DNA of 64,000 bases from Sequoia sempervirens (Eukaryota; Streptophyta; Pinopsida; Cupressales; Cupressaceae). Below, piece by piece: positions 22,407-34,560 of the stretch (its first letter is position 1; every line of letters begins with the position of its first letter). The translations under genes and the position numbers were made by a program. The notes under the pieces are model-generated. The model did no database searches and had not been told where the DNA came from. It saw only the letters and a program-made list of their open reading frames with translations. The stretch lies in NCBI GenBank assembly GCA_007258455.2, contig VDFB02321248.1:62001-126000 (forward strand). Reading direction: 5' to 3'.

Positions 22407-23421
22407 TGTAGGAGCATCTGTGGTTGACCAACAATCTTGTATCAACCAAAAAATATATATTTTAATTTATTTTCCTAAGGTTGGTAGGTGGTTTATTTGA
22501 TAGGGTAATTTTCTAGGTTAGAGTAAAATATTTATTAAATAAATGCCTTTGTCATTTTGTGGCAAGATATTGGTGTGGAGATAAATTAGGGGGGAAATTT
22601 TAGAAATTATTAATATTTAAAAATTGGAAATAAATATTCTTGGGTGTGGGTCTTGGAGGGAATATGAGTTTGAAAATACATTTAGAAATTTCTAAAATGG
22701 TGCATAAAAAAGTGGGCACCCAAGGTGAGTTGGCAAGAGTTGCATTAGAAACTTCCCTAAAATCTAGGAATGGACACCAATTTTGGAAATTTTGGTGGGA
22801 GTGGGTTTAGGAAATAATTTTTAACATTATGGAAGGTTTTGGGGATTGATTTTTGGATTTTTCTTCCCAACTTGGCCATTTTTTTGGGTGAATATTTTGG
22901 AGATTGTTTTAGAATATTACAGGCAATTTAGACTATGTTTTGGTAGCCATTTTTTGCTAGAATTGGAAGGTGGTTGTTGCAGGTGCATAATCTTGTTGGA
23001 GAGGAGATGGGGAGTGTTTTGTTGTATTTTTGAAGGTTTTTTGATAGTAAAATGGATCATGAAATCCATTGTTGCAGATGGATACAATTTGGAGATTGGA
23101 GTTTGCATGGTGAAGGTTGTAGATTGAGAGTGATTTGAAGGAGTTGAATAAATAGTTTGTATTTGCTATTATTTGTTGTTAAGATCAGATTTTAATCTGA
23201 TTTTTAATGTGTATTTATCAATCCAAGAGGCTGAAATATTTGTATTTCCATTATGGAGAAAATACTTTGATGTTTGCAGGAGAGTTTTGAATAAAGAATT
23301 TGGAAATTTGTTTACAAATTTTTTGCATAGTTTCTCTTTTCTAATTTATTTCATACTTAAGTCGAATCATTTAAATGATTTGAATTTGTGGTTTGAGAAG
23401 GGAGATTCATCCTCTACATCA
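22407..23421 (+). repeat. 3' LTR of the nested 3.1-kb element
   Basis: Starts TGTAGGAGCATC and ends CTCTACATCA, followed by the TGAGA target duplication. Confidence 0.87.
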
Positions 23422-23842
23422 TGAGATAGTAATTTTATGAGATTATTTTATAGTTTCACAAGTTATTTTGAGGAGTAGTTTATATCTAAATAACTGGATT
23501 TCCTTTGATAAGGATTATCCATATCTAATGAGTTGTAACTATATCAAAGTGTTGTCAAAATTTAGAGTGTTATTATGTGGTTTTATCTCTCCTTTGAAGA
23601 TTAATACATAATTTTCCTCTTTCTTGTTTGGAGATTTTTAAAAGGTTCTATCTCTATCTTCTTATCATCCTAATGATGAATCATGGAGTATGATCCAAAA
23701 TTTTGATATAAAAATTTGTACACAATTTATCCATGAATCTCGAGCACTAACTATGATAATCCTTGTTAATCAAATAAATTTTAGATTTGCATACACTTCT
23801 AGAATATTTTATTGTAGTAGTTTTAACTTGATTATCACTATT

Positions 23843-23854
23843 TGGTATCATAGC
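23843..23854 (+). other. Primer-binding site of the outer copia element
   Basis: TGGTATCATAGC directly after the left LTR matches the iMet-type PBS TGGTATCAGAGC at all but one position. Confidence 0.75.
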
Positions 23855-23968
23855 TAATGGTTCTACATATCAAAGGATTCCTTTCTATTAAGTGTTGAAG
23901 GTTTTTTTACTACAATGGGAGATTTTGTATTATGTGGTTTTAAATATTTGAGGAAACAATTGTAAACC

Positions 23969-24640
23969 ATGGATTCTACCTCCCGTATGGACATTGAAAA
24001 ATTTAGTAGTATTAGATGCAAAATGTGGAAGTTAAAGATAGAATATCTCCTTGAAGAAAGATCATTGGTTTCTTATTTCACAAGAAAAGAAGCTTTTTGA
24101 TATCTTTTATGAAGATTGCTCAAAATTTTACAAGAAGGCACAAGGAACCATATGGTTGTGTCTTGCAATTTTTTTCCTCTTGAATTTTTTTGAGGAGGCT
24201 ATTGCATAGAAGTTTTGGAAGAGGATAGGTGATATCTACCAAACTAAAAGTATTATTAACAAGTTATATCTCAAAATGTGGTTGTATTAATTAAAAATGA
24301 AAGATGACAATTCTATTAAAAACCATTTGAATATTTTTAATTTAATTTTAAGCCAAATTGCTTATGTGGGTATTAAGTTAGGAGAAGGAGATAAATGTAT
24401 CTTATTGCTTGTATTTTTACTTGATATTTGGGAAAATCCATGAACCAAGGCTCAAAATATTATTTACATGTATGAGGAAGGTCCAATGAAAAGGGGGGCC
24501 TAACTTGGGTATAAGAAGAAGAATAGATCTAAGTCTAAAGGAAATTTTGAGATCACAAGGAACAGAAGAGTAAAGTGTTGTAACTCTATCAAAAGGGTAC
24601 ATGTGAATAAGGAATGTAGAAATAAGAAAAAGGTTTCAAA
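23969..24640 (+). pseudogene. Copia gag remnant
   Basis: ATG at 23969 opens MDSTSRMDIEKFSSIRCKMW followed by KLKIEYLLEE, a typical copia Gag start (KFxGxNFxxWKxKMxxLL type). Many stops and frameshifts follow. Near 24570-24630 the sequence reads CCNSIKRVHVNKEC, a damaged CCHC zinc knuckle in which the second cysteine and a glycine are lost. Gag forms the particle and binds RNA. The copy is clearly non-functional. Confidence 0.7.
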
Positions 24641-24711
24641 TTCCTCCATGAAAACTTCCTCTAATGATGGTGAAAATAATTCTTTATTTATTTTTTCTTA
24701 TAGTATAAGTG

Positions 24712-25269
24712 ATGATGCTTGGCTTATTGACTCAAGTTTCTCCTACCACACGACTCCTCATGAAGAGTGGTTTTCTACATAAACAACTTATGATGAAGGA
24801 TAGGTTTTATTTGGAGATAATAATACCAAGTGGATGTTGGTACAAGGGAAATGTATAATTTTGTATTAGTGATGGAAGGGTTAAAACCCTTGATCATGTT
24901 TTGCATATTCTAGGTCTTGCAAGAAAATTACTTTCTATGTCCAAGTTAAATGATTTTGATGTGCATGTGAAATTTGGTAAGTTTAGTTGTAGATTGGTAA
25001 GAGGGAATTTTGTGATTGCTAGAAGATCTCAAATTGATATTCTAATTAGGCATAATGCCTCCACTATTTCTAATTCTGCCAATGTAACTAGAATTAAAAA
25101 TACATGTATGTTGTGGCACCAATGTTTGGGTCACATCAATGGAAGAGGTTTAAAGACTATTATTTATAAAAATATGGCTAACAATTTTTTTATCTCTTTT
25201 GGTAAAAATTATTTCTATGAGCATTGTGTTTGGAAAATAGAATGGATCTTAGTTTCCTATTGGAAATAA
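24712..25269 (+). pseudogene. Copia protease and pre-integrase (GAG-pre-integrase) remnant
   Basis: At about 24715 the frame reads DDAWLIDSSFSYHTTPHEEW, the copia aspartic-protease active site in which the DSG glycine has become serine. After several stops, an open segment at 24901-25269 reads LARKLLSMSKLND, a long variable part and CMLWHQCLGHINGRGL, the W-H-x-x-x-G-H zinc-binding element that leads into copia integrase. The following C-x-x-C pair is damaged. Confidence 0.75.
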
Positions 25270-25289
25270 TAGAGCTACTATTTTATTAT

Positions 25290-26200
25290 AAACTGTTCAT
25301 TTAGATGTATTTTTTCTAGTGAATGTTGGTTCCATAGGTAAATATTGATATTATATTATATTTATTGATGATGTTTAACTAGATACGCTAGATTTATTTT
25401 ATGCATTCTACATCTAAATTTTTCACTAAGTTTAAGGAATTTAAAGCCCTAATTGAGAAGTAAAAAAATTATAAGAGTTTTGAGATTTGACAATGGTGGG
25501 GAATATTGCTCTAATATTTTTTAACTAAACCTTAATTAAAAGAGATGGAAGTATGCTAAAAGGTATGAAGTTAGATTGGTGCTTTTGGGTATAGAATATA
25601 AGTATTGATTTTTATTTGATCAACATATCTCCTTATTCAACTCTTGTTGAAAAATATCCTTATGAAGTGTGGATAGGTAAAACGATTTTAATTTCACATT
25701 TTAATATTTTTTAGTTGTGAGGCATATGTTCATGTGCCTTAAGAAAATTGATTTAAACTAGATCTAAAAGCTTATAAATGCATCTTTGTTGGTTATAGTG
25801 AGAATGTTTAAGTTTATAATGATTATAATCCTCTAACCTAGAAACTATTTGTTTTTTTGAAAGATACAACAAAAAGGATGAACCAAATTAGATTGTTTCT
25901 TTTGGGTAGATGCTATAAGAAATGCTTGTTATTTGATTAATAGATGTCCTTATTCAACTCTTGTTGATAAAGATACTTATGAAGTGTAGACATGTAATCC
26001 TTTAATTTCACATATTTGGTTGTGTGGCTTATGTTTGCATACCTTAGGAAATTCAATCTAAACTAGATCCAATCTCAAAAATACAACTTCATTGGTTACA
26101 ATGAGAATGTTGAAGGATATAAGTCTTGGAATCCTGTAGCCTAAAAAAATATTTTCTTAAAGAGATAATTTTCAAAGATTTTAGAGCTTATTTAGGTGGA
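25290..26200 (+). pseudogene. Copia integrase remnant with internal duplication
   Basis: Broken frames retain phrases of the integrase catalytic core, such as a segment ending in RFDNGGEY (near 25480, the second catalytic aspartate region) and PYSTLV-x-K. A stretch of about 270 bases is present twice (about 25560-25850 and about 25885-26145): both copies contain CCTTATTCAACTCTTGTTGA, CTTATGAAGTGT and TTGGTTA(T/C)A(G/A)TGAGAATGTT. The duplication is diverged, so it is old. Integrase would insert the cDNA; this copy cannot. Confidence 0.65.
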
Positions 26201-26549
26201 CAACCAAAGGAAAATAAATTAATAAAAAATGTACAATTTGAAACAAAAAAGAAAAGAAAAATAGGAAGATATACATATGGAAGAATAGATAAATGGAGCA
26301 AAGGATGGAGAAGAAGAAGAGGGTTCAAAGAGTTCATATGATGATGTGTAGGATGAGCATACCAAAGAATAGGTAGAGCATATTACTCATACCTTAAAAA
26401 GGTACACAAGGAAATTAAATTCGATTGATATGTATGGCCCACCATTTATTTATTTATTTATTTTGAGTAATGATGATGAACCTAGATCTTCTAGGGAGGC
26501 TCTCTTTGAAGGATAGAAATTATTGGATGTAGACCATGTAGGAGTAGAT

Positions 26550-27290
26550 TATGGCCTTGGACATTTGTCATAATTAGGATCATGCTAGTTTTTTTAGGGA
26601 ATAAAACCCATTGGTTGATTTTGATTTGTATTGAGAAAATAGATGTTAAAACTACTTTCTTACATGGGGATCTTAAGGAGGAGATTTATATGTCACAACT
26701 TGATGGTTTTGTTGTGAAAGGAAAAGAACAATTAGTTTATAGGTTAAAAAGATACCTATATGGTCTTTAATAGTCACCTAAGATTTGGTACTAGAAATTT
26801 ATTCCTTTAAATTCAAATTGGATTTTATTAGGAGTAAGAAAGATAATTGTGTTTATCTTAATATTATTGATGATCAAATATTGATTATTTTCTTTAATAT
26901 GGATGACATGTTGTTTATTTAACTAAGAATAAGGCAATAATTAGGGATCTCAAAAATCAACTTTTTGGCACATTCAACATGAATTACTTGGAGGTTGTTA
27001 AATATATTATTAGTTTGGATATTAGTAGGTATTGGGTAAAAAAAAATATTTGGTTGATTTAGAGTATGTGGACACCATTTTGTGATGGTTCAATATACAT
27101 TAGTGCAATCCGGTGAGTATTCCTTTTACGATTGGTATTAAGTCTAATAATTTTTATGGAATGTATAATGTATCTTATGGTAGTGTTTCTGGTAGTTTTA
27201 TGTATTCAATGGTTTGCACTAGACTAGATATTGCCAATGTAGTGGGAGTTTTGAGCAGGACTATGTCCAACCTTGGTAAAGAGCACTAGA
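26550..27290 (+). pseudogene. Copia reverse transcriptase remnant
   Basis: The open segment 26582-26770 has [20 protein letters not shown], motif A of copia RT (D-V-K-x-A/T-F-L-x-G-x-L), then [13 protein letters not shown] (motif with the KxLYGLKQ block). Further on, NMDDMLF near 26900 is the YVDD catalytic motif with Y-V replaced by N-M, and VCTRLDIANVVGVLSRTMSN near 27205-27265 is the end of the domain. Stops and frameshifts interrupt it throughout. Confidence 0.78.
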
Positions 27291-27499
27291 ATTTCATTAA
27301 GAGGGTATTATATATTTACATGGAACTTATAATTTATATTTGTGTTATCATGGTAATAGTGATGTGGACAAGTTATTAGACATAGGGGAGTTTTTTTATA
27401 CAATTCAGGTAGGTGATCTGGATAGTCAAAGTTCCACTAGTGATTGTGTTTTCTATATTTTTGGAGGTGCAATGAGTTGGATGAGTAAAAGGAAACCAT

Positions 27500-28550
27500 A
27501 ATTGATTTTTCAACTATATAAATAAATTATATGTGTGTGCAGTGTTTTTATCAACTAATAATGCAAGGAAACATAAAACCAAGCATTTATTAAAAACAAG
27601 AGAAAAACACTCAAGATAAGACGATATGGAGCTCAAACCAGTGTATGAAACCTCCTGTTGTGTAGATTTTCCCATGATGTGCAATTTGGATGTGTGCTCA
27701 CTCATAAATCCAATAGCATAACATCACTTGAATGAAAAATTGGTGAGAGAGCCATAAAATGGGTAAGTATTTAGATATATAGACTAGAGGATTTTGGATG
27801 GAGGGATAGGATTGAGAGTTAAGGATAAAGGGTTGAGATGCATTGAGACATCTCAACACACATGGTGATGAAACTTTTTATCATGCGGATGCATGAGACA
27901 AGATGGGGGTACTTGATAGGTACCATGGGGATTAGGTAGGAATTTAAAATTTCTTGGTAGGGCATAGGGATTATAAAATGGAATTAAAAAATCCATGAAG
28001 GGTGTTGGGTGAATAAAAAGGAATTAAAAAATCCTTGGGGATAGGAAGCATTTATTGAAGGGTTGACCAAGGGATTGATTAGGTTAGCTAAGCAATGATT
28101 AGGTTGTACAAACATGGGATTAGGGCATGATTAGATGGCTAAGGGAGATTAAGAGCCCACTTGCATTTTATGGAGGATGTGACACCTCCCTAATCAATGA
28201 TTAGGAATGTGCACATCCTAATGATATGATTATGCAAGTTAATTAGGATTAGAGAAAAATTATGGAGGATGTGACAAGAGGAGAGAGAATTAAATATTTA
28301 AATTTAATTCCTATAGGATTTGTGACTAAATAAAATAAATTAGTCCATTTGAGGAGAGGTGATAAAGGAGATAAAAAAATTAATTGATTAATTAAATACC
28401 CTAGGGATTTAGAGGACTTTAGGGATATTAATCAAATAATTGCAATATTATTTAATTAATGTGGATAAGAGGATATTTAGATGAAAATGGATACATTTGA
28501 CCAAACGTAAGTGTTCAAATTTAGGTGTCTATAATATGAATACTAGACAT
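27500..28550 (-). repeat. Insertion into copia RNase H: solo-LTR-like block
   Basis: Copia coding is lost at about 27500 and resumes only at about 28570, so roughly 1 kb is inserted. On the minus strand this DNA has an AATTAAAT-rich part, then a CTATATATCTAAATAC TATA-like string and a leader, the same layout as the plus-strand block at 9590-10865. A TG/CA pair with good target duplication could not be settled because the left junction lies in a TG repeat, so the exact boundaries are uncertain. Confidence 0.4.
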
Positions 28551-28559
28551 GTCTCTAAG

Positions 28560-28860
28560 GAGTTGGTCAGTTATAAACACTTAATACATGTATTGGTTTT
28601 GATTATAGGATTGTTAGAATTAGGTGTGATAATCCAAGTAATATTTTTTTGGCCAAGTATCCTATGCATAATTATTTCACTAAGTGTGTTGATTTACAAT
28701 ATCACTTTATGGGTGAAATTGTTGAGAATGATACGGTCTTGTTAGAGAAGGTTAACACTCTAGGTAATGTTGTAGATTCACTTATGAAGCCAATGACCAT
28801 GGATAAGTTCTCTTGGTGTATGAAGCTATGGGCCTTGATACTTTTTATTAATTATATTTA
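28560..28860 (+). pseudogene. Copia RNase H C-terminal remnant
   Basis: At 28613-28654 one frame reads RIRCDNPSNIFLAK, the conserved CDNxSAIxLAKNP block of copia RNase H. Another frame (28649-28891) continues VDLQYHFMGEIVEND, then LMKPMTMDKFSWC, which matches the terminal HIDVxYHFIRE...ADxLTKP pattern. This places the end of pol about 50 bases before the purine tract and right LTR. Confidence 0.75.
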
Positions 28861-28908
28861 TCTTAACTATGGATATATTTATAATATATAATGTCAAGAG
28901 GGAGAATG

Positions 28909-31067
28909 TTGGGATTAAGGTGTCATTTATCCTACAATCTTATGAATTATTCATGTGTCTCCAATACTCTTGGAATGTGTCCTTGGACACATCTAGGGTG
29001 TAATTGGAAATTGATTTATAATTTATAGTCTCTTAGAATATTGATATTAGTTGTCATATGCATTCATGAAGGAGGTGAAGTTTTCAATGGTTGCTAAGAA
29101 GCTAATTTAGAAAATATCTCAACTTGGGCATGATAATTGAGTACTGGAGAATCTTGAATGTTATTAGTGGTCCCATATGAGTTGACTGATGATTTTGGAT
29201 GCCTACCTTGGGATATGGGTCATTATGGAGGAGTTACGAGTCAAAGACACTATCTATTATTAGTACAAAGGTTATTTTTATTAGGAGTTACATATTACTA
29301 TTCTCGAAAGATCTTCATTTTGGACATGGATTTATTGTATTTGACCATGGTTTGATGATACATTATTTTTAAAGATCATTTATGGTATTCCTATCCCATG
29401 TTTAATGGAAAAAGGGATCCTAGACCTAGTATGTAGATCATTAAGGTCAATCCTTTCTCAAATAAAATTAGAAGCCAAATTAGCAAGGGTATGAGATTGG
29501 CTAACAACCTAAAAGGAGAGCCAAACTACCCTGGATCTGGTTCTTTTATTGATCTAGAAATTGATTGAATTTTATGTTGATTAATTGATTTAGTTTGACT
29601 ATGCAACCTAATCTGAAATGTAATTTATCATATAGACGAAAACAAAAAGTTACAAAAAATATTTAGATTTGAGACTGAGATATAGAGAGGAACCCATGAC
29701 AAAAATTTGGAGCTGATTTACAAGGTCAGGGGTGTGGGTTGACCTAGACTGGACTCCTCTTTTTATTTTTTTGGATCTACAAAGTATGAGTTATAGGTTG
29801 TGGTCTACATTGTGCTTTTTGGAACTTTCTTCTGCTAAAACTTTTGGATATGGTCTACACACATGAAAAGAGGGAGAATGTTTGTGTTGTATAGGGGCTT
29901 GCCTAATTCAAACCCCATTTTGATATTATATCTCCATGTATAACAAATGATGATGATCAAGAGGGCATACCCTAGGTCGAACAGAGGCCAAAACAACAAT
30001 AAGTAATTGAAATGATAAATGATAAATGATAATGTTACCTTGATGTGAAATCCTTGACAAAGTGATGCCACATAAGTTGCCACAAATTTTGATAGATGAA
30101 TGCCTTGATTTATTGATAGACCTACAAAATGTTAGATCATAAAACATAATAGATTGATGTGGATGGCATGTAGAGGATAACTCAACACATATTCATGATT
30201 TGGCATGATTCATCATAATAGCTCCTTGCACATAAATTGATTCATTCATCTTGATATCTTCCAAGCTTGAACTTGATTGATGAAAGTGTTGTAATAATGT
30301 TGCCAATTCTTCCCTTGAAGACTTCTTGACTGATTTTAGGATCTTCAATTTTGCACAATAGATTTTCTAGATCTCATTAGGATTTCAAATGATGAAAAAT
30401 ACTATTATTTAAATACAATTCTTCTAATTTCTTGGAAATCAAATACCGATAGCCAAAAAATGAAATTATATTGTCAAATAATAAAATAACAACACCGACA
30501 TATTTGAATTTGGGCCCAAAAGGTTTGGTCAAGGGTGTTGGGCACCCTAGACCAAACCTATCCTTGTTGGGGCCTAAAGTGTTGGGGGGAAATATTAAAT
30601 GCTTAATTCTATTCCCATCATTTGATTTTCTAAAGATATTCATAAAAAAAGTAATTAAATGTATAATTAGGTCTAGGCACATAGGAGGGAGCAAAACCTA
30701 GTGTGAAATTGTCAAGGGTGACAATTTTTGACGCTACATCCCATTTCTCCATAAATTGAAGGCATGAGCTAGTAGTTTTATGAGAGCATTTTATAGGTAC
30801 ACAAGTGATACAGAGTGTTGTCAAAGTTCAAAATCTTAGTGTGTGGTTGTAGCTCTCCTTTGAATATTAATACATATTTGTCCTCTTTCTCACATGGAGT
30901 TTTTTTTTAAAAGAGATTTTCCCATAAATCCTATTATATCTATGGTTTTTTTATTTTGCAATCTCATTATATTTATCATATGATAATCTTTGTTAATTAA
31001 ACAAATTTTAGATTAGCATATACTTCCAAAATATTTTACTAAATTAGTTTCACCTTGATTATCAACA
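28909..31067 (+). repeat. 3' LTR of the outer copia element (interrupted once)
   Basis: Begins TGTTGGGATTAAGG after the purine tract AGAGGGAGAA, matches the left LTR up to 29398, is interrupted by a 1.34-kb insertion, and resumes at 30744 until CAACA at 31067. Confidence 0.8.
29399..30738. mobile_element. 1.34-kb TG...CA insertion with TCCCA target duplication
   Basis: The copia LTR is split here, and the 5-mer TCCCA is found on both sides (29394-29398 and 30739-30743). The inserted DNA starts TGTTTAATGG and ends GACGCTACA. An AAGAGGGAGAA purine tract followed by TGTTTGTG lies inside at 29868-29886, which looks like the border between an interior and a 3' LTR (29879-30738). The copy may be an LTR element that lost its 5' LTR, or a rearranged solo LTR. 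No coding sequence is recognised. Confidence 0.7.
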
Positions 31068-34000
31068 AGCTTGGTGGTCTTGTTAATGATATTACATGGA
31101 TTATATTTTGGTGAGGGATGATTTAGTGTTGGCATTAGTGATTTATAGGAAAGAATATTGAGAATCTTAGTATTCCTATGATAAAATGATTCGAGACCTT
31201 CTTAAGATTTTAAAAATCCTTGGCTAAGGGAGTGTGATTGTGATGTATTCTTATTTTGTGATTAATTTTTGGTGGTTATTTACACATGATTTGGTCTCTT
31301 CCTATGTGGTGCACTCTTGTGGATGCATCCATGAAGGCTATTGTTCCACCTTTCATAGTGTCATGCACTATAGTTGTTTAAATCTACATTTGGTGGGAGA
31401 TTTCTCCCATGATGCTTTCTCTCCTTCATTCATTTGACATTAGTATGTTGTATATACTCTATATAATATAAAAAATTATATTTCTCACTAGAATTCAATT
31501 TATGTTTCTTTTACTTAATATTTTCAAATAACATGTAATAACTAGCCTAACCTAAACCACGATTTGTAGGTCTATTTATCAAGCATTGTTCCATAACAAT
31601 TTGAAATGAAACTTGTTCAATGATTTTGTATTGCTATAGAATGAAATATAATTATATTGTTTAAGAAACTAATAAGGTTATCTCCACCCATTGGACTTGG
31701 TATACTTCATACTACTATAATTTGGACTTCATGAATATAAAATGAGATACAACACATAATTGATATTTTCTTTAATATGCCTAAGAGAACATGATCTCAT
31801 TGCATAACTAGAAAATGATTTATTTATTGTCTTCCATGTGTCCTATTATTGTAGCATGGTATCACTCTTTAGAATATAAAGTGGTATGTTTTATTTATTT
31901 ATGTGTCCTATTATTATGTGTCCTATTATTGATTTATTTATAATTGTTTTAATTGACTTAAGTAATGTATAAAACTCTTGCTTGGATTAATATAATGAAA
32001 CTGATCATTATTTATTATTTATTTTTGCATCATTAAGAGAACCTAATATAGTATTTATTTGAAGATAAATCATACACATTGAATACTACTTGAAATGCCT
32101 TAAACTATTCCCTTTTTGTTTTAGTTAAAGATTCAAATAGGAATGTTGTAAACTATAGTTTGAATGTATTAAATTATGTATTTAATCCTAGTTAAAGTGA
32201 CATATGAAAGAAATAGGTAAAGTGTCCTTATCTTTATTTATGAATTTTTTGACTAAATGGTAGATTAAAGAAAAAAAAATTAGGTGTACATCTTAGTAAA
32301 TATTTTGTTTGCATTCTTTGGTTATGGCAAGTAGGATGAGAAGATGCATACATCATATGTATAGTAGGAGAAGATATTGGAAAAACATCTTACATGACTT
32401 GAAAAGACTCAGCTAAGTCCATACTATCCTCAAGCACAATATAAGAAGAAAAATGAGTAATAAAATCATGTACCAAATGCATAAATGATAAAATAAATAA
32501 GATACATTAAATAATTGTAATGCTCTACCACTCAAATCAAGTCTAAACCCACTAATTAATAATATATCACCATCCAAGTACTCATAATTAGTGAGTAAAA
32601 ATGACTTAACACATAAAGACACATTAGTAATACCATCAAAGATATCATGTAACAACTCCTTGATAAGATCCATAACATCATTGTGTAAATGAAATATCAA
32701 TAACATCTAAATGGGAAGTGAATGAATTAACATCATAATGCATAATATTATCATGAACTATAATATTAGGTACACAATGAGATGGACAAGGAATATAATC
32801 ACAAAGCACATCATCATCATGTATAAATATAAGATATCTCACATAGATTAGTATTTATAGATTCCTCACAAGATGCATCATCAAAATACCATGAATATAA
32901 GGGGATAGAAATAGAGCTCCCATGACATATAAGAGGAATAACATCACAAGAAACAACAACATAATGAATAGCTAAAGAAGATATAACCTTATAATATCAA
33001 ACATCATCTATAGATGTATGAAATATGTATAAGGCAAAGGAAAGATCTAGTTCACTATCATAGGTTGTGAGAAGGTATCATCATCATAAATCATAGTGGC
33101 ATAAGGGGTGAATTTGGTTATAAAAGATAAGACAATATCCATAATGAACAATTCTAGCAAGGAAAGTGTGCAAGGGAGAGTAGGTGAGTAGTAATCAAAT
33201 AGAGATCAAATAACATAAGCCCAAACCTTAATAAAGATAAGTCAATGATACACAAATAGCCTGGGTGGATCCAAACCCTAATCAAATTTGTTATATAATA
33301 TGCAAGCAATAAGAAAATATAATCTAAAATCCTAATGAAGTATAATGTGTAAGGTCAAAATCCTAAGCCATGTGCAAATGTCAAGGCCACAACAATATCT
33401 CACAAAAATATCCTAGGTAAATGAATTAAATCAAAATGATAAATAAATTGCACCTAGGATGAAAAGTTAGGATTAATAATTGATATTGAAATACATATTA
33501 TAATTAGCGTAGGAATTAAATAAAATAAATAAATAATACTTAGCTCTGACTCGATGAAGAAAAGACTATCATAAATGTCACAAATTGATTTTCCACCAAA
33601 CCAAAGAATCTATACTTGTTAGTCAATGACCTTAGAATGCAAGATTTTTATATTGACTATTGAGTTCAAGGCAATACTTGTGGAATTGATCTCCACAAGC
33701 GTAAAATTTAACTTTGTGCCTGTGAAAATAGATCTATGAAAATGATATGATGGAATTATCATGATTGAAAAGGTTTGCCTCCTAGTACACATGTATATGG
33801 AAAAATGTGGTTGGCTGACATCATTTTAGGATTGTAAGACAAGGATTTATTCTCCTTCGGTCAATTCCTTAGGTGGGCCTATTCAATGATTATTAACAAA
33901 TTATTTTGTGTGTTCCAAATCCATCCTAGATGATTCAAATGAATTAGGATTATTCATTAAATACATCGCCCAAGCATGTAATTTGAAATAGTTCACACTT

Positions 34001-34500
34001 TAGTCAACTCATTAAGATTCGTAAGGGAGAGAAACATGGGCTCAATTGAAGAAAAATGCATTTAAGTGTTAAAGTAATTTGATTCTACATCGATGGATTT
34101 GATCTAGGGCAACAAATGAAGAGTTTTATAGATAAGTCCATATTCTTAAGATTTTTTACCAACTTTCAAATAAAAATATACCATCTTACGCACTAATATT
34201 CACGCATACAATTGACATGAAAAAATCATTTTTAATAAAGTCTTCTAGGTTGACCAGTAGACAAGTTTGTTAAGATGCAGAGTTTGTGAGGCAATTGAGT
34301 TGTACAAATGAAGTGGTTGGTGGGTATGAAACATGAAAGTGGTGGAAATGGTGTTAGGAATGCCTTGATTGGTGCACCTACAACAACTACTTTGAATTTT
34401 TCTACATTCCACATTTCTTAATGATCTCTTTTGACATTTCCACTAACTCTTTTTTTTAACTTCATTGAAAGGGTCTTTTTTGTTTTTATTAGTTTATTTA
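31068..34500. other. Non-coding AT-rich stretch
   Basis: No gene, RNA gene or clear transposon termini found. On the minus strand between about 33100 and 32410, frames rich in Asp/Leu are partly open (for example the segment 32706-32413), which may be the trace of an old retroelement protein, but nothing is recognisable. A 9-base duplication, TGTGTCCTATTATT, recurs at about 31848-31862 and 31901-31930. Confidence 0.35.
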
Positions 34501-34546
34501 TAAAAGTAGGTTACGTTGGATAAATAATGTATGGCGAGTCACGAGA

Positions 34547-34560
34547 CCGTCATTTGACGG
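34547..34560. promoter_or_regulatory. Perfect inverted pair of TGACG-type motifs
   Basis: CCGTCATTTGACGG is a 14-base perfect inverted repeat made of two TGACG cores, the site known to bind plant TGA-type bZIP factors, and TTGAC is also the WRKY W-box core. No gene start is evident nearby, so a regulatory role is only a suggestion. Confidence 0.25.

Larger units (their letters stand above)
20329..23421 (+). mobile_element. Nested non-autonomous LTR retrotransposon, 3.1 kb
   Basis: Direct repeats 20329-21349 and 22407-23421 (about 1.02 kb each, highly similar) flank a 1.06-kb interior. Both ends are bordered by the perfect 5-bp duplication TGAGA (20324-20328 and 23422-23426), and removing the element restores a continuous outer LTR. 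TGGTATCAAATTAGG just after the first LTR is an iMet-type primer-binding site, which gives plus orientation. No clear polypurine tract precedes the second LTR. The interior has no pol and only an acidic ORF, so the element must have been mobilised in trans. Confidence 0.88.
19009..23840 (+). repeat. 5' LTR of the outer copia element (interrupted twice)
   Basis: The first part (19009-19363) matches 28909-29263, including the phrase GTCATATGCATTCATGAAGGAGGTG. The second part (20153-20328) matches 29264-29398 and 30744-30775. The third part (23427-23840) matches 30776-31067, including TTTTAGATTNGCATA. A LINE tail and a 3.1-kb LTR element separate the parts. Confidence 0.8.
19009..31067 (+). mobile_element. 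Ty1/copia LTR retrotransposon, broken by several nested insertions
   Basis: The two LTRs can be reassembled by eye once the insertions are removed. The left LTR is 19009-19363, 20153-20328 and 23427-23840; the right LTR is 28909-29398 and 30744-31067. Both start TG(T/A)TNGGATTAAGG. The right copy ends CAACA, complementary to its TGTTG start. TTTGGTATCATAGC after the left LTR is the primer-binding site and AGAGGGAGAA before the right LTR is the purine tract. Between them lie gag, protease, integrase, RT and RNase H remnants in copia order. The flanking 5-mers (GGCTA, AGCTT) do not match well, so the original target duplication has decayed or is absent. The many stops show it is long dead. Confidence 0.8.
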
